Source of the DNA: Lawsonibacter sp.
Lineage (GTDB): Bacteria; Bacillota; Clostridia; Oscillospirales; Oscillospiraceae
Assembly: GCA_022796195.1 (NCBI GenBank)
Contig: JAAWIE010000007.1
Location: 1-56,394, forward strand
Direction of reading: 5' to 3'
DNA: 56,394 nt
Both the position numbers and the translations under genes were made by a program. The stretch's first letter is position 1. Every line of letters begins with the position of its first letter. Under the pieces are notes generated by a model. The model worked only from the letters and a program-made list of their open reading frames with translations, searched no databases and was not told where the DNA came from. This document shows, piece by piece, positions 49,287 to 56,394 of this stretch.

Positions 49287-51383
49287 ATGAGAAAATCTCG
49301 CAAAAAACTGTTCTCCGCTATCGCCGCCGCCACAGTGCTGTCCCTGATGTCCACCATGGGCAGTATGGCCTGCACCACACTCTTCGTCGGCAGCGCCCTG
49401 ACCGAGGACGGCAACCCTATTGTAGCCCGCAGTGAGGACTACACCAACAGCCGCGCGAAAATGTTCTACATCAGCCAGGCCGGAACCTACCAGGCTGGGG
49501 AAACGTACATCGGCTGCGAAGGCTATGGCGCCTTCGAGTGGACTTGGACCCACGACAGCTACCGTTTCATCGCCTTCAAGGCCGACAACGAATTTGACCC
49601 CGACGGGAAATGCCCCGAATGCGGTGTAGCCGGCCACCCCTCCTATACAGAGTCCGGCACCAATGAGAAGGGCGTCACCGTAAGCGCCACCGAAACCCTG
49701 TACGGCAATGAAAATGTTACCAAGGAGGGCGTGGACCCCCTGCGCCAAACCAAGGTAGACGGCAAGGTAGGTATTGAAGAGAGCGATATCCCCACCGTTC
49801 TGCTGGCTGAGGCCGCTACTGCCCGTGAGGGGGTAGAACTCCTGCTGGATATTTATGATAACTATGGCTGCTACTACGCCTCCGGTCTGTTTATCGCCGA
49901 CCAGAATGAAATCTGGTACATTGAAAATTGCTCCGGCACCCAGTATGTGGCTCTGAAACTGCCCGCCGACATTATGTTTCTGGAACCCAACATCTCGGTC
50001 ATCGGCCTGATTGACCTGGACGACACGGATAATGTCATCGCCTCTCAGCGGCTCATTGAGGTAGCCAAACAGGCCGGAACCTATGTGGGTGACGAGGCAG
50101 AAAACACCATCGACTTCCGTGCCTCCTATGCTCGTCTGGCTGCCAGCAGCAAGAACCGGCTCTCCAATGGCCTGAATTTTGTCAACGGAGCGTACAACTA
50201 CGATGAGGAAGCCCTTCTGGCGGACAGCACCAAATTCACCATCTCCAATGTGAAGGATGGCAAGATCGTCCCTCTGTACACCAACATCAAGGCTGACCGG
50301 AAGTTCACCCCTGACGATGTGGCAAATTACTTTAAAGTGGACGGCATCGCCAACACTGGCAACACAGACACCGCTTTCTTCCAAATCGATTCCTCAAAGT
50401 CCCTGGAACTGGGCACGGTGGAGTGGACCTCCATGAGCCACGGCGCTTACAACGTATTTATCCCCAACTACCCCATGCTCATGGACCAGACGTATGCCGG
50501 TTACCGCGCCGCTGTGGGCGAAGCCCAGAAAAACGTCGCTGAGAAGCCAGAAAGCGGCCTGTACTACCGCGCTCCCGACCGTGACGGCAACCTCACCGGC
50601 TACACCGTTCTCCCCAAAAACTGGGAAACATCGTTCTACTGGTGCTTCGACGGTCTGTCCAACTACATTCTCTTCTCCGGCAATGATGACGGGGCCGTCA
50701 GTCAAGAGGCCATCGAGTATGTAGAAGCCAAATTTGCCGTTCTCCAGCAGGAAATTTACAGCGAGTTCGATAAGCTGAACACCTCCCTGGCGGGGATGAC
50801 CGTCCCCTCTGACAGCGCCCGAGCTGCGGTTACTGATTACAACGAGAGAATGTCTGAAAAAGCCCACAAGCTGGCCCTGGAGCTGATTGCTTATGTGCAG
50901 GCCGACGTAGCCGCCTCCAAGGCCCCCGAAACTCCTGTGGAGCCGGAGACTCCCGTGGAACCGGAGCCCCCTGTGGAACCGGAGCCCCCTGTGGAACCGG
51001 AGACCCCCGTCACTCCCCCCAGTTCCACCGGAAGCTATACGGTCCAGAAGGGCGACTCCTGGAGCCGGATCTGCATCAACTTTTACGGCAGCAACGCCCA
51101 GTGTTACGCCCTCCAGAATGCCAACCAAGGGGTGGCTCTGAAAGAAGGCGCGGTCATCGCACTGCCCGAGAAACTGGGCAGCGCCGCCCGAATCCCTGCT
51201 CCTGTCGCTGCCGCCGGTGAGAAGCTGTACACGGTTCAAGCTGGCGACACCTTGGGCAAAATCGCCGCCGCCGAGTATGGCAAGGCCAGCGCATACAGCG
51301 CCATTTTCCAGCGCAATAGCGACCGTCTGGCCAACGCCAATACCATTTTTGAGGGTCAGATTATCGTTCTGCCCGCCAAATAA
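49287..51383 (+). CDS. Secreted C69-family dipeptidase with two C-terminal LysM repeats
   Basis: A 698-aa exported cysteine peptidase related to PepD dipeptidases. A signal peptide (MRKSRKK, then a hydrophobic core) ends just before MACTTLFVG, so Cys29 would become the N-terminal nucleophile after processing. The catalytic core runs to about residue 540 (NPIVARSEDY, GVTVSATETLYGN, NEIWYIENCSGTQYVALKLP). A Pro-Glu repeat linker (PETPVEPE type) follows, then two LysM modules (YTVQKGDSWSRICINFYG and YTVQAGDTLGKIAAAEYG) that bind peptidoglycan. It probably digests dipeptides or wall peptides at the surface. The ATG follows AAAGGAG. Confidence 0.92.
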   Translation: MRKSRKKLFSAIAAATVLSLMSTMGSMACTTLFVGSALTEDGNPIVARSEDYTNSRAKMFYISQAGTYQAGETYIGCEGYGAFEWTWTHDSYRFIAFKADNEFDPDGKCPECGVAGHPSYTESGTNEKGVTVSATETLYGNENVTKEGVDPLRQTKVDGKVGIEESDIPTVLLAEAATAREGVELLLDIYDNYGCYYASGLFIADQNEIWYIENCSGTQYVALKLPADIMFLEPNISVIGLIDLDDTDNVIASQRLIEVAKQAGTYVGDEAENTIDFRASYARLAASSKNRLSNGLNFVNGAYNYDEEALLADSTKFTISNVKDGKIVPLYTNIKADRKFTPDDVANYFKVDGIANTGNTDTAFFQIDSSKSLELGTVEWTSMSHGAYNVFIPNYPMLMDQTYAGYRAAVGEAQKNVAEKPESGLYYRAPDRDGNLTGYTVLPKNWETSFYWCFDGLSNYILFSGNDDGAVSQEAIEYVEAKFAVLQQEIYSEFDKLNTSLAGMTVPSDSARAAVTDYNERMSEKAHKLALELIAYVQADVAASKAPETPVEPETPVEPEPPVEPEPPVEPETPVTPPSSTGSYTVQKGDSWSRICINFYGSNAQCYALQNANQGVALKEGAVIALPEKLGSAARIPAPVAAAGEKLYTVQAGDTLGKIAAAEYGKASAYSAIFQRNSDRLANANTIFEGQIIVLPAK

Positions 51384-51399
51384 CCGCCATAATTGTAAA

Positions 51400-51434
51400 G
51401 GACGAGCCTTCAGCATTCAGCTGGAGGCTCGTCC
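51400..51434 (+). terminator. Terminator hairpin after the C69 dipeptidase
   Basis: GGACGAGCCT and AGGCTCGTCC form a 10-bp stem around a 15-base region that can itself pair partly. No strong T-run follows. Confidence 0.6.
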
Positions 51435-51448
51435 GCCTGTACCGGCTG

Positions 51449-51490
51449 TGTGATTTTATCACAGTACCCGCGGACAGATTCTGGTATCAT
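51449..51490 (+). promoter_or_regulatory. Crp/Fnr-type operator and -10 box upstream of the ferredoxin/CoADR operon
   Basis: The perfect 15-bp palindrome TGTGATTTTATCACA (51449-51463) precedes a -10 box TATCAT (51485-51490) that has no -35 partner. The predicted start is near 51497, so the palindrome centre is about 41 bases upstream, the class II activator position of Crp/Fnr proteins. A Crp/Fnr-family gene lies at the far end of the same operon. Spacing differs by one base from the E. coli CRP site. Confidence 0.65.
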
Positions 51491-51518
51491 AATACTATCA
51501 ACTTTGGGAGGTCACAGT

Positions 51519-51725
51519 ATGGGAATCAGGAAAAAGCGGCGGGCTGTCGTAAACGGAGACCTCTGCGTCGCCTGTGGGTGCTGCATGAAGGTATGTCCCC
51601 TGTCCGCCATTCAGGTTTGGCACGGGGTCAGAGCGGAGGTAAACCCAGGCAAATGTGTAGGCTGCGGCAAATGTGCGAAGGAGTGCCCTGCGTCCGTGAT
51701 TGAGCTTCAGGAGGTACAGGAATGA
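51519..51725 (+). CDS. 2[4Fe-4S] ferredoxin
   Basis: A 68-aa ferredoxin with two complete cluster motifs, CVACGCCMKVCP and CVGCGKCAKECP, and a basic N-terminus MGIRKKRRAV. ATG 51519 is chosen because GGGAGGTC lies just upstream; the longer in-frame extension crosses the promoter region. Its stop overlaps the start of the membrane Fe-S gene (ATGA). It probably carries electrons for that protein. Confidence 0.88.
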   Translation: MGIRKKRRAVVNGDLCVACGCCMKVCPLSAIQVWHGVRAEVNPGKCVGCGKCAKECPASVIELQEVQE

Positions 51726-52333
51726 AAAAACACTGGTATGATTATCTGTGGATCGCGGAGCTGACTTACATGGCCCTTGGATTCTTCAATATTCTGTTCG
51801 CCTGGCTGGGCATGCTGTTCTTCTGCATCCCGCTGATTATCTCCTTGATCTGGGGTACAAAGGGCTACTGCAACCACTGCTGCGGCCGTGGACAGTTGTT
51901 TGGTCTATTGGGCGGACGCTTCGGACTGTCCCGAAAAAAGGATATTCCCAAGTGGATGAAATGCAGGTGGTTCCGCTATGGATTTCTGCTATTCTTCTTT
52001 GTCACGTTCTTCCAAATGCTGTGGAATACCTATCTGGTCTTTGCCGGCGTGCAGGAGCTCAGGCAAGTGGTTACCCTGCTGTGGACCTTCAAGCTGCCTT
52101 GGCACTGGGCATATCATGGAACCCTTTTTTCTCCCGGAGCCGCCCAGTTTGCGTTCGGGTTCTACAGCGTCATGCTGACCTCTACCATTCTGGGACTCAT
52201 CACCATGATCCTGTTCAAGCCCCGCAGCTGGTGCGTCTATTGTCCCATGGGAACCATGACCCAGCTGATTTGCAAAGCCAAAGGCGGAAGGGACGGTATA
52301 ATTACCGAACAAAATAAGGAGGCTTTGAAATGA
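51722..52333 (+). CDS. NapH/YccM-like membrane Fe-S protein
   Basis: A 203-aa membrane protein with about four hydrophobic segments and two Cys clusters facing the same side: CNHCCGRGQLF (about residue 50) and CVYCPMGTMTQ (about residue 178). The pattern resembles the NapH/NosR/RdxA-type electron-transfer family, truncated relative to NapH because one ferredoxin domain is missing and encoded separately upstream. It overlaps both neighbours by four bases, so the three proteins are translated in a fixed ratio. The electron acceptor is not known. Confidence 0.75.
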   Translation: MKKHWYDYLWIAELTYMALGFFNILFAWLGMLFFCIPLIISLIWGTKGYCNHCCGRGQLFGLLGGRFGLSRKKDIPKWMKCRWFRYGFLLFFFVTFFQMLWNTYLVFAGVQELRQVVTLLWTFKLPWHWAYHGTLFSPGAAQFAFGFYSVMLTSTILGLITMILFKPRSWCVYCPMGTMTQLICKAKGGRDGIITEQNKEALK

Positions 52334-54021
52334 AAGTAATTATAATCGGCGGCGTAGCAGGAGGGGCCACGGCGGCGGCCCGGCTGCGGAGGCTGGACGA
52401 GACGGCGGAGATTGTGGTTTTTGAGCGGTCGGGATATGTCTCCTACGCCAACTGCGGCCTGCCCTACTACATCGGCGGGGTGATTGAAGACCCTGCGGCT
52501 CTGACCCTCCAGACACCGGAGAGCTTCTTTGCCCGCTTCCGGGTTGACATGCGGGTGCGCCACGAGGTAACCGCGATCCATCCGAACCAAAAAACGGTCT
52601 CCGGCAAAAACCTGGAGACCGGGGAGGACTTTGAAGAACCCTACGACAAGCTGATCCTTTCCCCCGGCGCAAAACCCGCTCAGCCCCAGCTTCCCGGGGT
52701 GGGACTGGAGAAACTGTTCACTTTGCGCACGGTGGAGGATACCTTTCTCATCAAGGACTACATCCACACCCGCCGCCCCAGATCCGCTGTGCTGGCAGGA
52801 GGAGGCTTCATCGGCCTGGAACTGGCGGAAAACCTGCGGGAGTTGGGGATGGAGGTCACCATTGTCCAGCGGCCCCGGCAATTGATGAATCCCTTTGACT
52901 CGGACATGGCTTCCTTTATCCACAGCGAGGTCCGGCGGCACGGCATCCGGCTGGCCCTTGGCCGCACCGTAGAGGGCTTTGTGGAAAAGGACGGCGGGGT
53001 GGATGTGTTGTTGAAGGACGCAGCTCCCCTCCACGCAGACATGGTGGTGCTGGCCATCGGCGTTACCCCAGACACCGCTCTGGCGAAGGAAGCAGGACTG
53101 GAGCTGGGACTCAAGGGCAGCATCGTGGTCAACGAGCGGATGGAGACCTCTGTCCCAGACATCTACGCTGTGGGGGATGCCGTCCAAGTGAAGCACTTTG
53201 TCACAGGAGAAAATGCGGTCATCTCCCTGGCCGGCCCCGCCAACAAACAGGGCCGCATTGCGGCAGACAACATCTGCGGCGGAGACAGCCAGTATTTTGG
53301 CAGTCAGGGAAGCTCCATTATCAAAATTTTTGACCTGACGGCGGCCGCCACCGGCATCAATGAAATGAACGCGATAAAAGCTGGTCTGGATGTGGATACG
53401 GTAATCCTCTCCCCCATGAACCATGCGGGTTACTACCCTGGCGGAAAGCTGATGACCATAAAAGTGGTCTTTGAACGGCAGACCTTCCGTCTCCTGGGCG
53501 CTCAGATTGTAGGCTATGCGGGTGTGGACAAACGGATCGATGTGCTGGCAACTGCGATCCATGCCGGGCTGACGGCCATCCAATTAAAGGAGCTGGACCT
53601 GGCCTACGCGCCGCCCTACTCTTCCGCTAAGGACCCCGTGAATATGGCGGGCTTTATGGCAGAAAACCTGTCTAAGGGAGTTGTGAAGCAGTTCCACATT
53701 GCGGATATAAGCGGTCTGCCCTGCGACGGCAGCGTGACCCTTCTGGACGCCCGGACCGCGGCAGAATACGCCGGGGGCCATATCGAGGGATTCCGAAACA
53801 TCCCCGTGGACGAACTGCGGGATCGTCTGGATGAAGTGGAGCAGGGCAAGCCGGTCTATGTAATCTGTCAGAGCGGCCTGCGCAGCTATATTGCCTGCCG
53901 TATTCTGGCCGGGTATGGTTACGAGACGTATAACTTTGCTGGAGGGTTCCGATTCTATGATGCGGTGACCAGGGAACGCCGTCTCATCGAATCGGCTACA
54001 GCCTGCGGCATGGACCAATGA
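52330..54021 (+). CDS. CoA-disulfide reductase/rhodanese fusion (CoADR-RHD)
   Basis: A 563-aa FAD-dependent oxidoreductase. The N-terminal FAD motif IIIGGVAGGATAAARLRRL leads to the single-cysteine active site SYANCGLPYY (about residue 43). Then come the NAD(P)H site AVLAGGGFIGLELAENL and the second FAD motif DIYAVGDAV. The C-terminal 100 residues are a rhodanese domain with the active-site loop ICQSGLRSY. Fusions of this type in other bacteria act as NADH-dependent persulfide reductases in sulfur metabolism. It is coupled by four-base overlap to the membrane Fe-S gene. A terminator separates it from the convergent Crp/Fnr gene. Confidence 0.9.
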   Translation: MKVIIIGGVAGGATAAARLRRLDETAEIVVFERSGYVSYANCGLPYYIGGVIEDPAALTLQTPESFFARFRVDMRVRHEVTAIHPNQKTVSGKNLETGEDFEEPYDKLILSPGAKPAQPQLPGVGLEKLFTLRTVEDTFLIKDYIHTRRPRSAVLAGGGFIGLELAENLRELGMEVTIVQRPRQLMNPFDSDMASFIHSEVRRHGIRLALGRTVEGFVEKDGGVDVLLKDAAPLHADMVVLAIGVTPDTALAKEAGLELGLKGSIVVNERMETSVPDIYAVGDAVQVKHFVTGENAVISLAGPANKQGRIAADNICGGDSQYFGSQGSSIIKIFDLTAAATGINEMNAIKAGLDVDTVILSPMNHAGYYPGGKLMTIKVVFERQTFRLLGAQIVGYAGVDKRIDVLATAIHAGLTAIQLKELDLAYAPPYSSAKDPVNMAGFMAENLSKGVVKQFHIADISGLPCDGSVTLLDARTAAEYAGGHIEGFRNIPVDELRDRLDEVEQGKPVYVICQSGLRSYIACRILAGYGYETYNFAGGFRFYDAVTRERRLIESATACGMDQ

Positions 54022-54029
54022 ACCAAGAG

Positions 54030-54067
54030 AGCCCCTCCTCATGCTCCAGCGGAGTTGAGGAGGGGCT
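54030..54067. terminator. Terminator between CoADR and the Crp/Fnr gene
   Basis: AGCCCCTCCTCA and TGAGGAGGGGCT form a 12-bp stem with a 14-base loop and are followed by TTTTT on the plus strand. It can serve both convergent genes. Confidence 0.85.
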
Positions 54068-54070
54068 TTT

Positions 54071-54736
54071 TCACGAATCCCGCAGGTCTGTGAGCCTTCT
54101 TTTATCCAGAAGTTCCACAGTACCCCGGGACAATTGAACCATCCCCTCGCCCTGTAAATAGCGGAGCATCCGGGTCACCACTTCCCGGTGGGTCCCCAAG
54201 TGGCTGGCGATGGTCTCATGGGTGATGGACAGCCGCGTGGTATTCTCAATGGATGCCTCATTCAGGAGAAAAGCGGCTACCCGCTTGTCCATACTCTTCC
54301 ACATGATTTGTTCCATCAGCCACATGACCTCGGAAAATCGGGCGGCCATGATCTCGTTGGTGTAGTTGGCGGCGGCGGCAGACGCTTCCATGATATCCCG
54401 GTATACCTCTGCGGGGATCACCCATAGGCTGGTATCCTTCTCCGCCTCAATGGTAATGTTAAATTGTGCGCTTCGCAGCAGGCAGGAGGCGGAAAACAGA
54501 CAGATATCCCGATCAAACAGGCGATAAATCGTGATCTCACGCCCCTCGTCTGAAAGGATGCAGGCCCGGAGCTGGCCAGATTTCACCAGCAGCAACCCAA
54601 TGCAGTCCCTGCCGCCGCTGTGGAGGACGGCCCCTTTCTTTACACTGCGGCTGACCAGGCTGCTGGAAAGCGTTTCCCGCTATCCGGGCGTCAGCTGGTC
54701 CCAGATAGGAAAATACTCTGAAAACTCCATCCCCAT
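54071..54736 (-). pseudogene. Crp/Fnr-family regulator interrupted by an in-frame TAG
   Basis: The full frame from ATG 54736 (AGGAGG five bases upstream, good promoter further up) encodes 221 codons with one stop, TAG at 54680-54682, codon 19. The sequence reads MGMEFSEYFPIWDQLTPG, stop, RETLSSSLVSR, where relatives usually have Gln; CAG to TAG is a one-base change. The rest is intact: cyclic-nucleotide-binding-like fold (GQLRACILSDEGREITIYRLF) and a helix-turn-helix (HETIASHLGTHREVVTRMLRYL). A restart from TTG 54595 would lose 47 residues. It could be a recent pseudogene, a sequencing error or suppressed. Confidence 0.85.
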
Positions 54737-54770
54737 TCTCTCCTCCTATTGTACTTTGCTCCGTATCATC

Positions 54771-54799
54771 AGTATAAAGGGTACGGCGGTGTCTGTCAA
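54771..54799 (-). promoter_or_regulatory. Promoter of the Crp/Fnr gene
   Basis: On the minus strand TTGACA (54794-54799) and TATACT (54771-54776) are 17 bases apart, 35 bases before the start codon. Promoter and ribosome-binding site are intact despite the nonsense codon. Confidence 0.75.
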
Positions 54800-55099
54800 A
54801 GGCCAATGGAGTAAAACAAAGGGAAGTTTTGTCGGATGCCGCTTGCTGTAACGGACAAGCGCAAGACGAGACGCGATGACAATCGAAATGCCGCCTCAAA
54901 GTTTGGGAACTTGTGGAAACTTTTTCCTGCGACCTGCGTCTATAGCAGCAAGAGGTTAAGCTCTTAAGATTTATAACAAGAAAGATTAACTATTAAAAGT
55001 CAACCCCCAAAATGAAGGGAGGTGGAAAAAGTTAGACGGTTCAAAAAAGGCATAGCAAAGCAGAGGTCCAGGAGGACCCCGGAAAGCTATCGAAGGAAC
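54800..55099. other. Non-coding stretch between the Crp/Fnr gene and the transposase
   Basis: No supported gene. The sequence shifts from GC-rich to AT-rich near 54955 and back near 55020. The part next to the transposase stop is probably the right end of the insertion sequence, but no terminal repeat or target duplication could be recognised, so the boundary is not placed. Confidence 0.5.
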
Positions 55100-56275
55100 T
55101 CAAACTGCCGGGCAGTAGGGTTGCCTGGACTTCTCCAGAGCGAAGATGAGCCGCACGAGCTTCTTGGCGGCATGGGATAAGGCAACATTGTAGTGTTTGC
55201 CCTCAGCTCGTTTCTTGGCGAGGTATACGGCAAAGGCGGGGTCCCAGAGGCAGACGTATTTGGTGGCGTTATAGAGGGCGTAACGAAGATAACGGGAGCC
55301 TCGCTTCTCCATGTGGGGATAGCAGTTTTTGAGCTGCCCGGATTGGTAAGTAGATGGGGACATCCCAGCGTAAGCCAGCAGCTTGTCGGGGGAATCAAAC
55401 CGGGAGAAGTCGCCAACCTCGGCCAGGATCATGGCCCCCATGCGGTATCCAATCCCCGGAATAGTAGTAATTGGAGAATGCAGTTCCTCCATGATGGCCT
55501 GGATTGCAGCCTCGATTTCCTCAATCTCGGCGTCCAGCTCTCGGATAAGCCGAATGGTGTGTTGCAATTCCAAGGACTTGGCGGGCATCCTGGAGCCAAT
55601 AGAGCATCTGGCAGCGTCCCGGATATCCACTGCCGTATCCCGTCCGTAGCGGCCCTTGGAGGCATCGGCCAGCAGGGCTTTCAGCCTGGTCAGGTGTACG
55701 TCAGCGATTTGCTGGGCCCCTGGGAACTCAGACAACAGCGCATAAACAGACGCCATGTGAAGTGTCGGAACCAGCTGTTCCAGTTCGGGGAAGAGGATGC
55801 ACACCAGCCTGGAAACAGACTGCTTCAACTGGGCCCGTTCTTTTACCTTGTCAAAACGATATCTGGTGAGTGACTTTAGCTCCTCGTTGTGGTATGCTGT
55901 ATCTGTGTAGGGCTTGAGGCCCGTATCGGACAGAAGCATAGCCGCAATCGTTCGCGCGTCCACCCGATCCGTCTTGGTCTTTCTGAGACTGAGGCTTTTC
56001 CGGTAAAGGTTGGTGCGCAGAGGGTTCAAGACATAGGTGGACAGACCGTTGTCAAGGAGAAACCCAAGGATGTTGTAGCTGTAATGCCCGGTCGCCTCAA
56101 GCCCTACTTTTATGCTGTCCTGGGGTGTAGAGCAGGCCCGGAGCTTGTCCAGCAGAGTGTTGAAGCCCTCTAGGTTATTGGCGATGGTGAATACATCCAC
56201 CAGGACGGCGCCTTCTGAGTTGAGGATGAAGCAGTCGTGCTTGTCCTTGGCCACATCAATTCCTACGCAAATCAT
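55100..56275 (-). CDS. IS110-family DEDD transposase
   Basis: A 391-aa transposase of the IS110 family. The N-terminal RuvC-like domain shows the acidic residues in VGIDVAKDKHD (Asp7), VGLEATGHY (Glu60) and TDRVDARTIA (Asp103 and Asp106). The C-terminal domain has ITTIPGIGYRMGAMILAEVGDF and AGMSPSTYQSGQ with the candidate serine nucleophile near residue 306. ATG 56275 is used because GGAGG lies upstream; the earlier in-frame start has no such site. Length and domains are complete, so the element may be active. Family members use a bridge RNA encoded next to the transposase gene. Confidence 0.94.
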   Translation of the reverse strand: MICVGIDVAKDKHDCFILNSEGAVLVDVFTIANNLEGFNTLLDKLRACSTPQDSIKVGLEATGHYSYNILGFLLDNGLSTYVLNPLRTNLYRKSLSLRKTKTDRVDARTIAAMLLSDTGLKPYTDTAYHNEELKSLTRYRFDKVKERAQLKQSVSRLVCILFPELEQLVPTLHMASVYALLSEFPGAQQIADVHLTRLKALLADASKGRYGRDTAVDIRDAARCSIGSRMPAKSLELQHTIRLIRELDAEIEEIEAAIQAIMEELHSPITTIPGIGYRMGAMILAEVGDFSRFDSPDKLLAYAGMSPSTYQSGQLKNCYPHMEKRGSRYLRYALYNATKYVCLWDPAFAVYLAKKRAEGKHYNVALSHAAKKLVRLIFALEKSRQPYCPAV

Positions 56276-56394
56276 AAAAACCTCCAGCGATAAGATTGTG
56301 ATGCTGCATCCACAGAACACTTTGCTTTTGTAGCCTTGTTCCACATAAACCGTCTGGCGGTATTTAACTGATTAACAAAACTGCAAAGGGCTGT
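55100..56394 (-). mobile_element. IS110-family insertion sequence (partial, left limit of element not resolved)
   Basis: The interval holds the transposase and 119 bases upstream of it to the window edge. IS110 elements lack terminal inverted repeats, so ends cannot be read directly. Upstream sequence runs out at 56394; the downstream end lies somewhere before 54960-55099. Confidence 0.75.

Overview
The window looks like a chromosomal stretch from a GC-rich, strictly anaerobic Bacillota, most likely a gut Oscillospiraceae (Flavonifractor/Pseudoflavonifractor-like). The signs are HrcA/CIRCE heat-shock control, a trimeric [FeFe]-hydrogenase, high-molecular-weight rubredoxin, LytR-CpsA-Psr cell-wall ligase, sigma-A type promoters and no respiratory chain. 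The lineage is inferred from gene content and order, not from a phylogeny.

Left part (1-11.3 kb, mostly plus strand): smc, a small zinc-ribbon membrane protein, ftsY, an XTP/dITP pyrophosphatase, yhbY, a fused nadD-yqeK gene, an LCP wall ligase, rsfS, a DUF4317 gene and convergent trmB. A tRNA-Pro(TGG) with its own promoter and terminator follows. From 11.8 to 24.2 kb most genes are on the minus strand: hydCBA (electron-bifurcating hydrogenase) behind a strong promoter with a palindrome at the predicted start site; a gene of unknown function; a probable structured RNA of about 240 nt; the CIRCE-controlled hrcA-grpE-(32-aa peptide)-dnaK-dnaJ operon; an ECF sigma factor with a membrane partner; and a flavin reductase-rubredoxin.

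Middle part (24.2-43 kb): a BlaI/BlaR1-type regulator pair; a divergent AbgT transporter and a plus-strand run of NERD-like protein, PepT-like peptidase, AbgA-like hydrolase and M20D amidohydrolase, which together suggest uptake and cleavage of aminoacyl conjugates; L-lactate dehydrogenase; a repeat-containing DUF4397 surface protein; a FIST sensor with a soluble MCP-type transducer; an Lsa-type ABC-F antibiotic-resistance ATPase preceded by a six-codon leader peptide and two mutually exclusive RNA structures; a Kef-type antiporter; and an SGNH/MBOAT polymer acylation pair.

Right part (43-56.4 kb, mostly plus strand): polA-rimI-tsaD; the infC-rpmI-rplT operon, with an AUC start for infC and a leader terminator; a secreted C69 dipeptidase with LysM repeats; and a translationally coupled operon of ferredoxin, NapH-like membrane Fe-S protein and CoA-disulfide reductase/rhodanese. 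The last operon has a 15-bp palindrome centred about 41 bases before its predicted start. It faces a Crp/Fnr-family gene that is interrupted by one in-frame TAG at codon 19. The window ends in an IS110-family transposase.
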